Numbered from the stretch's first letter, positions 1 to 9,554 are shown. The stretch: DNA of 64,000 bases from Kazachstania africana CBS 2517 (GCF_000304475.1 NC_018941.1:124001-188000), one strand, 5' to 3'. Translations and numbers: made by a program. Notes: generated by a model from the sequence alone, not told the origin.

Positions 1-1273
1 AATTCTTAATATCTTTTATTGTTACTGCATGTATCTTTTTGAATACTTCATCTAAGTTTAAGTAGACACCATCATTTGCCAAAATTTCATTGGCCAAGAG
101 AGCGGCGTTAGTTTTTCTCTTGAGTGCGTCAGTTGCCAATTTGAGTTTCAAAAGGGCTTTACCTCTTTCAAGTTCGGTTTCTGTTATTGAAATAGACAGT
201 CTATTCCATTGTTTCAAAGTAAAATGGATAAGATCATCGATGTTACCAATGTTTCCCGTCATTGTTGTAAATCCCCATAGTCCAGAATCTTTATAATTCA
301 AATTGAAATGGGTGAAAGAATCACATAACTGATACTCTTGTAAATTATCTAGCAATTTGATACCTTGTAATCTCGATCTTGGTTCCATGGCAAAGTATTC
401 ACCAAAGATGCTAGTAGCAACATGTGACGTTAGATACTGTTCCGATTTTGCGCTTTCACCTTCAGCAGCAATAGCGACCCAAGCTTTTGGCAATGTATCA
501 TCTCTCAGTCTAACTTCGGACCCCAAGAAACTCGATTTTGGTTTAATTAAGGCATTCTTTGATGTTTGATTTAGGTCTATTTCTTTTTCAACAGCCTTAA
601 CCAAATCAGCATGAGAAGTGTTGCCTGTTGCTACAATAACTGCATCTTTAATATTACAGGTCTTATTAGCAAAGGACGCAACATCATCTGTAACTAAAGT
701 TTGGAGTGTTTCCACCGTACCTCTAGTGGGGAGACTTAAAGGTGTATTTTGGAAAGCAGTAGAATGTAAATGCTCCATTGCACGATTCTGGTGGTCATTT
801 TCCTCGAAAAAAGCCGCTTCATCTACTGCTTTCGATCTTATTGTATCAAAATGCTTTTCTAACGATTTAAAATCTTTACTGAGCACTTTTGATTGTAAAA
901 AATTCAAAATCTTCGAAGGTTGGCCCTGCGCTGAGTTAACAACAAAAGATTGAGATTCTCTATTAACGTTTGAAATCAATTGGAACCCATCCTTAGCGGC
1001 CTCGACAATAATATGAGGGTTATTTAAGAAATTCTTAGTCAAGATGTTCGCGACACCGTTATTATAAGGGTCTTCAGCAGTGGACCCAGAGGGAAATACG
1101 ATACCTGTGGAGGTAACTTTTGAATGTGGGACATATTCAGTAGCGACAGTCAACCCATTTGGCAATTCGGTAACTTCGATGTTAGCACCGGCCCCGGCGG
1201 TTGTTGCCAGACATCTCTTAAGTAAGCTCCTTGTCAAAACAGATATTTGTTTTCCTACAGTAGTTCTTAGCAT
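1..1273 (-). CDS. COR1: Ubiquinol-cytochrome c reductase core protein 1 (partial, C-terminus beyond left edge)
   Basis: Core subunit of mitochondrial complex III on the matrix side of the inner membrane; an M16-peptidase-fold protein without protease activity. The minus frame is open from the ATG at 1273 to the window edge (424 codons), whereas the S. cerevisiae protein is about 457 residues, so roughly 30 C-terminal residues are missing. The first ~24 residues are Arg/Lys/Ser/Thr-rich, as in a mitochondrial presequence. Segments very close to yeast Cor1 are seen, such as ENDHQNRAMEHLHSTAFQNT near residue 160, LGSEVRLRDDTLPKAW near 245 and RLQGIKLLDN near 300. It is divergent to the ECM13-like gene, and a HAP-type CCAAT box lies about 190 bp upstream. 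Identification is from sequence similarity and neighbourhood (YBL045C). Confidence 0.95.
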   Translation of the reverse strand, partial: MLRTTVGKQISVLTRSLLKRCLATTAGAGANIEVTELPNGLTVATEYVPHSKVTSTGIVFPSGSTAEDPYNNGVANILTKNFLNNPHIIVEAAKDGFQLISNVNRESQSFVVNSAQGQPSKILNFLQSKVLSKDFKSLEKHFDTIRSKAVDEAAFFEENDHQNRAMEHLHSTAFQNTPLSLPTRGTVETLQTLVTDDVASFANKTCNIKDAVIVATGNTSHADLVKAVEKEIDLNQTSKNALIKPKSSFLGSEVRLRDDTLPKAWVAIAAEGESAKSEQYLTSHVATSIFGEYFAMEPRSRLQGIKLLDNLQEYQLCDSFTHFNLNYKDSGLWGFTTMTGNIGNIDDLIHFTLKQWNRLSISITETELERGKALLKLKLATDALKRKTNAALLANEILANDGVYLNLDEVFKKIHAVTIKDIKN

Positions 1274-1751
1274 GGTATCGGTCCAAATTGCCAGTTCCTC
1301 TTCTCTATCCTAACAGACTGATCTTTTTATCAAATATCTTTCCAGCTAAAAGGCCTCGAGGGGAGTTAAGATATATTATATTCAATATGTGGAAAGTATA
1401 TCAACTTTCCTAAACAAGTAATTATCCGTGCCACACGATACCAATAGCAGTCGGAGTTCTCTGATTGGTCCAGATGCGTAGCAACTTCCTTTTACAGTAA
1501 TAGTTCCCAAAACAGTATTTGATGAGCCGAAAGATCAAATGGGCTTAATTTCCCGCGGAGTTATTACTCTTTTCAGCATTGACCCCATTATGCCGACAGT
1601 AATTTAATTCTGATTTACCCCAGATTAATTTAATTTTAACAATTATTTAAGCAACCTTGGCAGTATCGGATGGTAACTATTCTATATATATACATGTGTT
1701 ATTGTTTGGCGAGTGCGGTTGGTATAAGTCTTGATTTTACTAACTAGAAAG
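1274..1751. other. Divergent intergenic region COR1 / ECM13-like
   Basis: 478-bp shared promoter region. It contains the CCAAT box at 1462-1469 and a TTACTAA motif at 1737-1743 just before the ECM13-like start (compatible with a Yap1 site). No gene or RNA was recognised. Confidence 0.6.
1462..1469 (-). promoter_or_regulatory. HAP2/3/4/5 CCAAT box upstream of COR1
   Basis: TGATTGGT matches the TNATTGGT consensus of the Hap2/3/4/5 activator exactly. It lies about 190 bp upstream of the COR1 ATG, and respiratory-chain genes are known Hap targets. The site is seen directly; its use is inferred. Confidence 0.6.
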
Positions 1752-2210
1752 ATGCCAAATTATAATAGCATATTGAATCTAGCGAACGATAGGCTGATGG
1801 ACATTTTCAATGATAGGAATGAGAATAGATCAATTGATCTGAGGAAGCTATTGGGACATTCACAAATTCTTGATAAAGTTTCGAATTATATAGACTCAAT
1901 TAGTTTTCAGAATCAGTACAAATTTGAAGAATCTGATGATGGTGTCGAGTATATTGAGAATAGAATGTACAAAGCGTTGTCTGGTGATTCTGATTCTGAT
2001 TCTGATTCTGATTCTGATTCTGATTCAGGAAGCGATAATTGTTCACAGAGTGATGATGAAGATACGGATAAGGCATTCGAGCATGCTATATATTCGCCAA
2101 ATAGCAATCCTGAATTTGTTATACCGAAACTTCCAGAAAGTACAAATAATTTAGGTACAATACCTACTTTCAGTTCGATCAGGAAACCTCGCACAAGTTA
2201 TGTTATATAG
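1752..2210 (+). CDS. ECM13: ECM13-like small protein with Asp-Ser repeat
   Basis: 152-residue protein of unknown molecular function. The first ATG is 1752; the frame is open further upstream but only from TTG. The piece around residues 30-48 (IDLRKLLGHSQILDKV) resembles the DLR-LVGHANxLD motif I associate with the Ecm13/YJR115W family, and the position between COR1 and FUI1 is that of ECM13 (YBL043W) in S. cerevisiae. Residues ~79-92 are seven Asp-Ser repeats encoded by a hexanucleotide microsatellite, followed by an acidic, serine-rich stretch, so the middle is probably disordered and phosphorylatable. The C-terminus carries a short FVIPKLPES segment. Assignment rests on one short motif plus synteny, so it is moderate; YBL044W is the other syntenic candidate. 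Confidence 0.55.
   Translation: MPNYNSILNLANDRLMDIFNDRNENRSIDLRKLLGHSQILDKVSNYIDSISFQNQYKFEESDDGVEYIENRMYKALSGDSDSDSDSDSDSDSGSDNCSQSDDEDTDKAFEHAIYSPNSNPEFVIPKLPESTNNLGTIPTFSSIRKPRTSYVI
1986..2027 (+). repeat. GATTCT hexanucleotide microsatellite (7 units)
   Basis: Six GATTCT units plus one GATTCA, in frame, encoding (Asp-Ser)7 inside the ECM13-like gene. Unit number may vary between strains without breaking the frame. Confidence 0.95.
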
Positions 2211-2415
2211 ACTCTTTACAAAATATGTAGTCAATGAAAAAATGGTCATTTCATAAATATGAATGCAAAATGAATTAAATGGTAATGCTAAGGTTCTAGC
2301 GGTATGTAATATTATATGAAAGTAAAATACAAAATATAGAGTAAAAGATGAGGTTGTTAGTGAATATATTATTATTGTTATTGTTATTTTATTGCGCTAT
2401 TATTTGATGTGAATT

Positions 2416-4242
2416 TCATGCAACTTTTGGTGTGAATGACAAAGATTGTTCATCACCACTATATCTTTCAAAAGCTTCTCTTTCAGCTTTGAAATCCTCC
2501 ACTTCAGTCCAAGATTCACACCAGACTCTGTCAGTAAGTTTTGCATTATCTGGAACACCATCAATTGGGAAAAAGTGAACGAGGATCAAATATGTTATAG
2601 CAGAAATCAAATAACCAATAAAATAACTCAAATAGTAAACTTTCATTGCACCAACTGGGACAGATGGACCCACGGCACCGATGAAACCAGTGAAATTTGG
2701 AACAATACCAAAGATATAAGCGATGACAGCTCTCCAATTTGTACCATATTTGTTGTACATGTAATAGGAACCTGGTTTGTTTGTGTAACAATGTAATAAA
2801 TTGATGTAGCCTTTTCTGACAATAAAGTAATCGGCAAAGACAACACCTGCAATGGCAGAAAGGAAAACAGCATAAGCAGATAAAGCTGTAGTGAATTTTG
2901 ATGAAGATGCCATTAATTCCCATGGACAAATACATAATGTCAAACAAGCACATATGTAAGCACCACGTCTAATGTTGATATATTTTGGTAATAGGGCTGT
3001 CATATCAGTACCTGCAGGGATAGCGTTACTTGATAAATTAGCACCTAATTGATCGAAAGCGAATGCAAATGAAATGAAGAAAACACCAGCACGGTTACCA
3101 GAGTTCCAGTGGTCCAAGTATTTACTTAAGATATCTAATGGATTCCAGTAGTTGACACCGTACATACTGTAAGCAGCAGAAGCGGAAAGGATACCGACTA
3201 AAGAGATGACACCGTAACAGATTGGTAAAGCGATTAATTGTGAGTAGAATGAGGATTTTGGAGTCTTTGCAAATCTTGAGAAATCTGGAGCGTTTAGAAT
3301 TAAGGTGGAGAAGTTATTCATTGCCGACATGATTGATCTAATGACAGCCCATGCGGTAGCAGAGCTTGACATAACGATTGCAGAACCATCTGAATTGGTA
3401 TTTAAAGTACCTAGGGAGAGATGGCCGTGAGCTTTACAAAGAGTCCAGATTAAGAAACCGAAAGCAGCGAATGGAGTAATTGCAGATTTGACAGCAAAGA
3501 CATAGCGTAACTTATGAGGTGGGAACCATAAAAATGGTAAATAGATGATCCAGAAGAGCATGTAACACATGAATTGGAAATTATTTAAATTTGGATTGTG
3601 GATTGTGTTTTTAATTCTAACGTCTAAATCGGTACCGAAGATTGCCATGAGCATTAATTGAACACATTCAGAACCTAGCCAAGATAGAGTAGACATCCAA
3701 ACGACGGCCATGACCAATCTATTAAGGACAATCCAAATGGAAAAATAGGTACCGAATGGGATTCTGACAGAGATAGGGAAAGAAAGATGATAAATGTTAC
3801 CGATACGAGAACCTAGAACTAAAAAGACAGCGACGAATGAATAACCAACCCAGATACAAATCCAAGTTTGCCACCATGAAAGACCCAATTGTAAACCAGT
3901 GGCGGAGACTTCCCATGTGTTAACGTTGAAAGAACCTGTAATCCAGAAAAAGATATAATTTTTCCACGTCCAAGTTCTTCTTGCGTGATCGACAGGTTCT
4001 AGATCCTTGTTGTATAAGAATGATTCGACTAACCCTCTCGATGCTTCACCTTCTTGTTTGATTTCTAGAAGTTCATTCAATCTATGCAGCCAATACCTCC
4101 AGCCATTCTTATCAGTATCTAATGCATCGGCCATTGTAGATTTTTCATCTGAGATATCAGAAAAATCTTGAGTTTGAACTTGATAAGATTCATCTTTCAA
4201 GCCTTTTGAAGATTGAGTTTGTTCAATGCTTAGAGAGGCCAT
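2416..4242 (-). CDS. FUI1: Uridine permease of the NCS1 family
   Basis: 608-residue plasma-membrane uridine:proton symporter of the nucleobase-cation-symport-1 family, related to Fur4 (uracil) and Dal4 (allantoin). The hydrophilic N-terminus (~1-95) is followed by the family signature RRTWTWKNYIFFWITGSFNVNTW and about twelve membrane segments to residue ~560, then a short cytosolic tail with EAFERYSGDE. Similarity to S. cerevisiae Fui1 is high along the core (for example DFSRFAKTPKSSFYSQL and GTNWRAVIAYIFGI), and the position next to PRE7 is that of YBL042C, which favours FUI1 over FUR4/DAL4. The N-terminus is about 30 residues shorter than in S. cerevisiae; lysines there are the usual Rsp5 ubiquitination sites in this family. 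ATG at 4242 is the first in frame. Confidence 0.93.
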   Translation of the reverse strand: MASLSIEQTQSSKGLKDESYQVQTQDFSDISDEKSTMADALDTDKNGWRYWLHRLNELLEIKQEGEASRGLVESFLYNKDLEPVDHARRTWTWKNYIFFWITGSFNVNTWEVSATGLQLGLSWWQTWICIWVGYSFVAVFLVLGSRIGNIYHLSFPISVRIPFGTYFSIWIVLNRLVMAVVWMSTLSWLGSECVQLMLMAIFGTDLDVRIKNTIHNPNLNNFQFMCYMLFWIIYLPFLWFPPHKLRYVFAVKSAITPFAAFGFLIWTLCKAHGHLSLGTLNTNSDGSAIVMSSSATAWAVIRSIMSAMNNFSTLILNAPDFSRFAKTPKSSFYSQLIALPICYGVISLVGILSASAAYSMYGVNYWNPLDILSKYLDHWNSGNRAGVFFISFAFAFDQLGANLSSNAIPAGTDMTALLPKYINIRRGAYICACLTLCICPWELMASSSKFTTALSAYAVFLSAIAGVVFADYFIVRKGYINLLHCYTNKPGSYYMYNKYGTNWRAVIAYIFGIVPNFTGFIGAVGPSVPVGAMKVYYLSYFIGYLISAITYLILVHFFPIDGVPDNAKLTDRVWCESWTEVEDFKAEREAFERYSGDEQSLSFTPKVA

Positions 4243-4700
4243 TGGAGAGGATGAATGGTTGTGATGGTATAGCTAATAGAAAGATGAGATGACGATGATG
4301 AGAAGTTGAAATAAAAAGACTATTCAAAAGAAAGTATTGAACCTCTATATATATCCTATTCCTCATCTCCATCGAAAAAAATTTTCATCCGATGGAGAAA
4401 AATGTATGAAAATGTCCCAATTTCGCAAAATTATGCCAAGACTCTAGGAACCGCCGCAGACAAAAAGGAACGAAACCGAAAAACTGTGCGTCGTTTTCTG
4501 AGTAAAAGTCAGTCACTTTCCTTCTTTCTTTTTCAATAAATTTTCATCTGCGCGGCTTTCGGTTACTCTCTGCGGCACCTTCTCAGCAAGCGATTCGAAT
4601 GTGACAATCTCAACGTGACTTTTCTACGGAGACAATTTGTCCCTTTTTTGTGCTTGAGCGAGCGCTACTGCCATCATTACGCCAATTAGGAGAAAGAAAT

Positions 4701-4743
4701 GGGACAAATTTGGGGTTGACACCAAACTGGTGAAATTTGTCCC
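4701..4743. repeat. Inverted repeat GGGACAAATTT / AAATTTGTCCC
   Basis: Perfect 11-base arms at 4701-4711 and 4733-4743 with a 21-base spacer. The spacer itself can pair TTTGG (4709-4713) with CCAAA (4722-4726). A further copy of the right arm, AATTTGTCCC, is at 4634-4643. It is probably a dimeric protein site in the FUI1 promoter; the binder is unknown to me. Confidence 0.7.
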
Positions 4744-5051
4744 TACGACAAAGTTTTCATTGGAGCGAGAAGAAGCGTCGGCGATCAGCGACGGCGTTGA
4801 ATTATGCAAAAATCAGCCCTAAAATGGTTTCCGCCCCCCCACCATAACAGAAAGAATGGAACGGATTCTTGCCCTGAAATTGTATTATCATTATAAACGT
4901 AGCCCTGGTTTTTTTGGCCGGGTTGACTGGAATTTCTTTTGTGGGTACTCACTTTTCTCATCACGTTGGTATTTTTTTTTTTTCGAAGGTATCCACATTT
5001 CTTCTTGTAAGTAGAAACTCGGTCTGTTTTTCTAATAAGGATATTATGATG

Positions 5052-5060
5052 GGTGGCAAA
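5052..5060 (+). promoter_or_regulatory. PACE element (Rpn4 site) of PRE7
   Basis: GGTGGCAAA is the exact proteasome-associated control element recognised by Rpn4. It ends 46 bases before the PRE7 ATG at 5107, closer than usual, and two ATGs (5046, 5049) lie just before it. Confidence 0.85.
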
Positions 5061-5106
5061 ACATATGAAACAGGTCTTTCACTACATTAACAAAGTACAA
5101 TTGACA

Positions 5107-5832
5107 ATGACCACCGTGGCATCAGAGTATTCAAATGAAGTAGCACAACAACCCATCGAACATAGATTCAATCCGTATAGTGATAATGGTGGTACTATTC
5201 TAGGTATAGCAGGTGAAGATTTTGCCGTATTGGCAGGCGACACGAGACATACCACTGATTATTCCATCAATTCTCGTTATGAACCAAAAGTCTTTGACTG
5301 TGGTGATAACATTGTCATTTCTGCAAATGGATTCGCAGCTGATGGTGAAGCTTTGGTGAAAAGATTTAAAAATAGTATTAAATGGTATCATTTCGACCAC
5401 AATGATAAAAAATTATCAATAAAATCAGCAGCAAGAAATATCCAACATCTACTTTACGGTAAAAGATTTTTTCCTTACTATGTACATACAATCATTGCAG
5501 GTTTAGATGAGGAAGGTAAAGGTGCAGTGTATTCGTTCGATCCAGTAGGATCTTACGAAAGAGAACAATGTAGGGCAGGTGGTGCTGCTGCTTCTTTAAT
5601 CATGCCCTTCCTAGACAATCAAGTCAATTTTAAGAATCAATACGAACCAGGTTCTGATGGTAAAGTAAAGAGACCATTGAAATATTTAAATATTGATGAA
5701 GTTATAAGTTTGGTTAGAGACGCATTCACTTCAGCTACTGAAAGACATATACACGTTGGTGATGGTCTAGAAATATTAATTGTCACAAAGGAGGGTGTGA
5801 GAAAAGAGTATTACGATTTGAAAAGAGATTGA
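5107..5832 (+). CDS. PRE7: 20S proteasome subunit beta 6
   Basis: Non-catalytic beta-type subunit of the 20S proteasome core. Starting at 5107 (MTTVASEYSN) the protein is 241 residues, the same length as S. cerevisiae Pre7, and aligns from the first residues. An in-frame ATG at 5065 would add 14 residues; it is less likely because the PACE box ends only four bases before it. The mature chain in yeast begins after a ~19-residue propeptide, matching FNPYSDNGGTILGIAG here. The signature CRAGGAAASLIMPFLDNQVN is present. The gene sits between FUI1 and ERD2 as in YBL041W. Expression is probably driven by Rpn4 through the upstream PACE. Confidence 0.96.
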   Translation: MTTVASEYSNEVAQQPIEHRFNPYSDNGGTILGIAGEDFAVLAGDTRHTTDYSINSRYEPKVFDCGDNIVISANGFAADGEALVKRFKNSIKWYHFDHNDKKLSIKSAARNIQHLLYGKRFFPYYVHTIIAGLDEEGKGAVYSFDPVGSYEREQCRAGGAAASLIMPFLDNQVNFKNQYEPGSDGKVKRPLKYLNIDEVISLVRDAFTSATERHIHVGDGLEILIVTKEGVRKEYYDLKRD

Positions 5833-5981
5833 TTCGTCCATATATATATATATCACCTACCTTTCTAATATACATAAAGAAAACACTAAAAACCATACGG
5901 ATTACGAGACTTCATGTGAAGTAATCAATATTTTTGTAAAAACATATATATATATATATATTCTTTTCTAAAAACTAGAAA

Positions 5982-6647
5982 TCACTTGTAGTGTGGTAAA
6001 GCAGCCCCGAATCCTTTAATAACTTTCTTATAATAAATGTAAAAGAAATCGGAATACACTAAAGTTTGAACTAAGCCAGCGATAAGTGCCAATTTATCTA
6101 TTCTTCCCTCAGAATAGTATCTCCAAATCCAATTAGGAACATATAGAGTCCTATACAATCCTAATGCAAAGATATAGTGGACGGTTAAACTTTGAGCTTT
6201 ACCACTCTTCGATAGGATAAATAATTGTGGTAAAATGGCACAACTTTCTAGCCATACTGAAAAACTCCAAAGAATCTCAATTAGCGAAAATTTATGATGA
6301 AAGAAAAAAGCCATTAATAGACTTCCACCTAATAGGTATTGGATCTTGAAAGTATCAGCAATAACCATTTCTTTATAGGCAACAGGGTTCTTCTTTTTGT
6401 AGCTTTGTAAAAGTACAACAATGTAACAAGAAGAACAGATGAAGAAAATCTTCATCAATGTGTTATAGAAAGAAACCCAGTGGAAGGTTAATAAATCCAA
6501 ATAACGTGTAAGAAATACCAACGCATATAGAACTTGTGTCTTAAATGATATACCATCAATTGAGCCAGTTTTTTGAATGGTTTGAATTAAAATTAATATA
6601 CTGGCTAGATGAGAAAGATCACCCAGAATTCTAAAGATATTCAGCAT
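5982..6647 (-). CDS. ERD2: HDEL/KDEL receptor
   Basis: 221-residue, seven-membrane-segment receptor that retrieves HDEL-tagged luminal ER proteins from the Golgi in COPI vesicles. It is nearly collinear with S. cerevisiae Erd2 (219 residues), with the signature segments FRILGDLSHLASILIL at the N-terminus, ISFKTQVLYALVFLTRYLDL around 35-55 and LYVPNWIWRYYSEG near 170-180. The C-terminal tail (GFGAALPHYK) differs from yeast. The coding frame is uninterrupted from the ATG at 6647, whereas S. cerevisiae ERD2 has an intron very near its 5' end, so this copy appears intronless. Convergent with PRE7, as in YBL040C. Confidence 0.96.
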   Translation of the reverse strand: MLNIFRILGDLSHLASILILIQTIQKTGSIDGISFKTQVLYALVFLTRYLDLLTFHWVSFYNTLMKIFFICSSCYIVVLLQSYKKKNPVAYKEMVIADTFKIQYLLGGSLLMAFFFHHKFSLIEILWSFSVWLESCAILPQLFILSKSGKAQSLTVHYIFALGLYRTLYVPNWIWRYYSEGRIDKLALIAGLVQTLVYSDFFYIYYKKVIKGFGAALPHYK

Positions 6648-7166
6648 CTCCTTCTTCGATGCTTTTCTGACAGCTAATACTTACTTCTCACCTTGAGATG
6701 GGGACCCGAGTTTTTCAACCTCAGGTATCGCTGAGCTGTACAAAATATACATCAACATCAACACGATTAAAGACGGGTAACCATCACTAAGAAATATATA
6801 TATCTAAAACAGTTAAATGGATTAATATTGGCCTGACACTGCCAGTTTGATCAGTAAATTTAGCAGCTATATCATTGCTGGTGGCTCCAGGGACTTAGAT
6901 ATATTTTAGAGGTTGAATACATACCACAGTAATTTGTATTCTAGAACCGATTTGTTATAGATTGCCTGGACAAAGCTCCCTGATTATTGGAAGATTCAGA
7001 TTATTAAGCATAATTCTTCATTTGGATAATATCACAAGGCTCTTTTGTTGAGTTGAGTAGTATTCACTTTCGAAGGTATTCGTTCTGTAAGGCTTTAAAC
7101 CGTCATTTTTTTTTACTGTAAGGGATTGTCATAGGACAGCCCTTGTCTTTATTGCAATTTTCAAAG
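6648..7166. other. Divergent intergenic region ERD2 / small membrane protein
   Basis: 519 bp, AT-rich, with a short T-run at 7108-7116 before the small gene. No further feature was recognised. Confidence 0.5.
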
Positions 7167-7361
7167 ATGGCTTTTTTCAGTAACAATCCTGTTATAGAGT
7201 TCTTTCATAGACTTGCAACCAAACCCAGTACTGTCATGATGTGGCTTTTCACAGGTTTGATTTTAAGCAGTACATTGTATATGTTGCTGCTGCCTGTAAA
7301 CTACGATGGAGACGATCTTTTAAACGAGGAAGAAAGGAAAAGGAAAGGAAAGGATAAATAA
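7167..7361 (+). CDS. Small single-span membrane protein, YBL039W-B-like
   Basis: 64-residue protein from the ATG at 7167; the upstream in-frame codon at 7143 is TTG and was not used. Residues ~27-50 (WLFTGLILSSTLYMLLLP and flanks) form one hydrophobic segment. The N-terminus is short and mixed; the C-terminus is acidic then strongly basic (EEERKRKGKDK). The position between ERD2 and URA7, on the opposite strand to both, is that of the small gene YBL039W-B in S. cerevisiae, so it is probably its orthologue. Function is unknown; a tail-anchored or single-pass endomembrane protein is an inference from topology only. Confidence 0.65.
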   Translation: MAFFSNNPVIEFFHRLATKPSTVMMWLFTGLILSSTLYMLLLPVNYDGDDLLNEEERKRKGKDK

Positions 7362-7616
7362 TGGTTCAATCGGTTTATATAATTATATTTATTCATTTGG
7401 TTACTCTAATCGCTTCTTTTTGTTTACTACCAACACACATGGATTTCTTACTCAATAACCAACTGTTCCTATCAAAACGTTAAAAAACAAAATTAGAATA
7501 AGATGTCTGTCTATGCCAAGATGAATAGTGAAAAGACTCCTTCATTTCGAGTTAGTTTACAAATATTAAAATATCAAATACCATTATATATATATGTGGA
7601 AAAAATATTTAAAAGA

Positions 7617-9350
7617 TTAGAATTCAGCACCGTGGGAGCCAAATTCAAATTGACCTTCCAAAACATCATCTAAGATGTTAGCAGATGCGGCAACTAAACC
7701 TAAGAATGGCTTAGAGGGGTCCAAAACCTTAGAAGTATATTCTGGATGGTATTGTGTAGCAACAAAGTATGGATGGTTCTTTAATTCAAAGATTTCACAA
7801 CGGTTGTTAGTTTCATCTTTACCAACAAAGACTAATCCGTTTTCTTCAAGATCCTTGATTAATTTTGGATTGATTTCATAACGATGTCTGTGTCTTTCCT
7901 CAACAGATGATGCATTTCCGTATAGTTTCTTGATTTTACTCCATTCACTGTCTTCTTGGAAGTAAGTTGGTCTTAAACCTAATCTCATTGTACCACCCAT
8001 CTTTTCCTTATCAATTTCTGGCATATACACGACGACTTGGTCTTCTTCGGCCAAATTTTCTACGAATTCAGTCGAGTTACCTTTCTTCATACCTAAAATG
8101 TCACGAGAAAATTCGATGGTAGCAATTTGTAAACCAAGACAAATACCTAAGAATGGAATCTTGTTTTCACGAGCCCATCTGGCAGCAAGAATCATACCTT
8201 CAGTGCCTCTGATACCGAAACCACCTGGGACTAAGATACCGTCAGCTGTGCTAACTTTTTCCCAAGCTTCATGGAATTTGGATTTTTCAGCTTCTTGAGC
8301 TTCCGGTTCTAAATCGGTGGCTTCAACCCACATAATCTCTAACTTACGACGAACTTTCATGGAACTGTGTTCTAAGGCCTTAATGACAGATAAATAAGAA
8401 TCTTTCAAATGAGTGTACTTACCGACTAATGCAATTTTGACAGTTTCCATAGAAGCATCAAAATTACCGGTCATAGCCTTCCATTTATTTAACAATTCTG
8501 CACCCCTTTGTATATCCTCAGTAGTTAGTGCAATAGATTCTAATTGTAATCTAGCATGTAAGTAATCAATCATCTTTTGTTTCAATAATAATAATGGAAC
8601 GTGGTAAGTAGAATTGACATCATGGACATTGACAACTTGTTCTGGACCTACATGACAAAACATGGCAACTTTTTCAATTGTACTTTTTTCTAACTCTTCA
8701 GAACATCTACAAGCAATCATATCTGGAATTAAACCTAATGATCTCAAATCCTTAATGGCAGCTTGAGTTGGCTTAGTCTTTTGTTCACCATGAATGACTG
8801 GGACTAAAGAAACATGAATTAAGGCGAAGTTTTCCTTACCGACTCTGAATTGGAATTGTCTTAAGGCTTCGACGAATGGAGCACTTTCAATATCACCGAC
8901 GGTACCACCTAATTCAATGATACAGACGTCAGGTTCTAGACCGGTATCATCTACTGGGATTCTAGAGACTCTTTCAATCCAGTCTTGGATGGCATTGGTC
9001 AAATGAGGAACGATTTGGACGGTCTTACCTAAGTAGTCACCCTTTCTTTCCCTGGCAATTACGTGAGAATAAATCTTACCAGTAGTTATATTATGATCTT
9101 TAGTTAAAGTGACACCTAAGTAACGTTCGTAATTACCTAAATCTAAATCGGTTTCACCACCGTCGTTTAAGACAAAACATTCACCGTGTTCCAAAGGAGA
9201 CATGGTACCAGCATCAATGTTCATGTATGGATCAATTTTGATGGAAGTGACTTTTAAACCTAAAGTCTTCAAAAGCATACCTGTGGAGGATGCTAACACA
9301 CCCTTACCAATACCGGAGATAACACCACCAGAAACAACAACGTACTTCAT
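7617..9350 (-). CDS. URA7: CTP synthase
   Basis: Converts UTP to CTP using ATP and glutamine, the last step of pyrimidine ribonucleotide synthesis. 577 residues (family ~579). The N-terminal synthetase domain begins [18 protein letters not shown] (P-loop) and contains [18 protein letters not shown]; the C-terminal class-I glutamine amidotransferase domain (~300-560) has the nucleophile motif FLGICLGLQ and the HPEYT motif of the catalytic His/Glu. All key motifs are intact. Synteny with ERD2 (YBL039C) favours URA7 over its duplicate URA8. The protein can form filaments in yeast. It lies at the end of block A; the next gene belongs to another ancestral block. Confidence 0.95.
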   Translation of the reverse strand: MKYVVVSGGVISGIGKGVLASSTGMLLKTLGLKVTSIKIDPYMNIDAGTMSPLEHGECFVLNDGGETDLDLGNYERYLGVTLTKDHNITTGKIYSHVIARERKGDYLGKTVQIVPHLTNAIQDWIERVSRIPVDDTGLEPDVCIIELGGTVGDIESAPFVEALRQFQFRVGKENFALIHVSLVPVIHGEQKTKPTQAAIKDLRSLGLIPDMIACRCSEELEKSTIEKVAMFCHVGPEQVVNVHDVNSTYHVPLLLLKQKMIDYLHARLQLESIALTTEDIQRGAELLNKWKAMTGNFDASMETVKIALVGKYTHLKDSYLSVIKALEHSSMKVRRKLEIMWVEATDLEPEAQEAEKSKFHEAWEKVSTADGILVPGGFGIRGTEGMILAARWARENKIPFLGICLGLQIATIEFSRDILGMKKGNSTEFVENLAEEDQVVVYMPEIDKEKMGGTMRLGLRPTYFQEDSEWSKIKKLYGNASSVEERHRHRYEINPKLIKDLEENGLVFVGKDETNNRCEIFELKNHPYFVATQYHPEYTSKVLDPSKPFLGLVAASANILDDVLEGQFEFGSHGAEF

Positions 9351-9546
9351 TACCTCAAATGCTAATTATAGAGTTCGATGAACTTGACAGAACAAACGCT
9401 GTATAGATATTAACTACCAGCAAAGAAAGATTATTATATCTATCATTAATTTTAACGAATTTTGAAAATTTATTCTCGATGAGCTTCTCTGAAAAAAAAA
9501 AAAGAAAAAAAAAATTCTAGGAAAAAAAAAGTCGTGTCTAACGAAA

Positions 9547-9554
9547 TCACGTGA
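9547..9554. promoter_or_regulatory. TCACGTGA E-box between URA7 and MCM16
   Basis: Palindromic Cbf1/Pho4-type E-box about 200 bp upstream of the URA7 ATG and just beyond the MCM16 stop codon. Adjacent A-runs fit a yeast promoter. No AT-rich CDEII or CDEIII follows, so it is not a centromere. Confidence 0.45.

Larger units (their letters stand above)
4243..5106. other. Divergent intergenic region FUI1 / PRE7
   Basis: 864 bp of promoter DNA for two divergent genes. It holds three copies of an AATTTGTCCC-type element (4634-4643, and the arms of an inverted repeat at 4701-4743), a C-run at 4834-4841, long T-runs just before PRE7, and the PACE box at 5052-5060. A 61-codon minus frame at 4624-4809 begins with TTG and has no useful ATG, so it is not called. 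Confidence 0.6.

Noticed and set aside
1738..1754. TACTAAC followed by TAG just before the ECM13-like ATG, resembling an intron end
   Set aside because: The branch-like motif abuts the would-be acceptor with no spacing, and no GTATGT donor was found upstream; a Yap1-type TTACTAA site is the simpler reading.
5053..5106. Longer PRE7 start from 5053
   Set aside because: The codon is GTG inside the PACE box; the ATG at 5107 gives the exact length and N-terminus of yeast Pre7.
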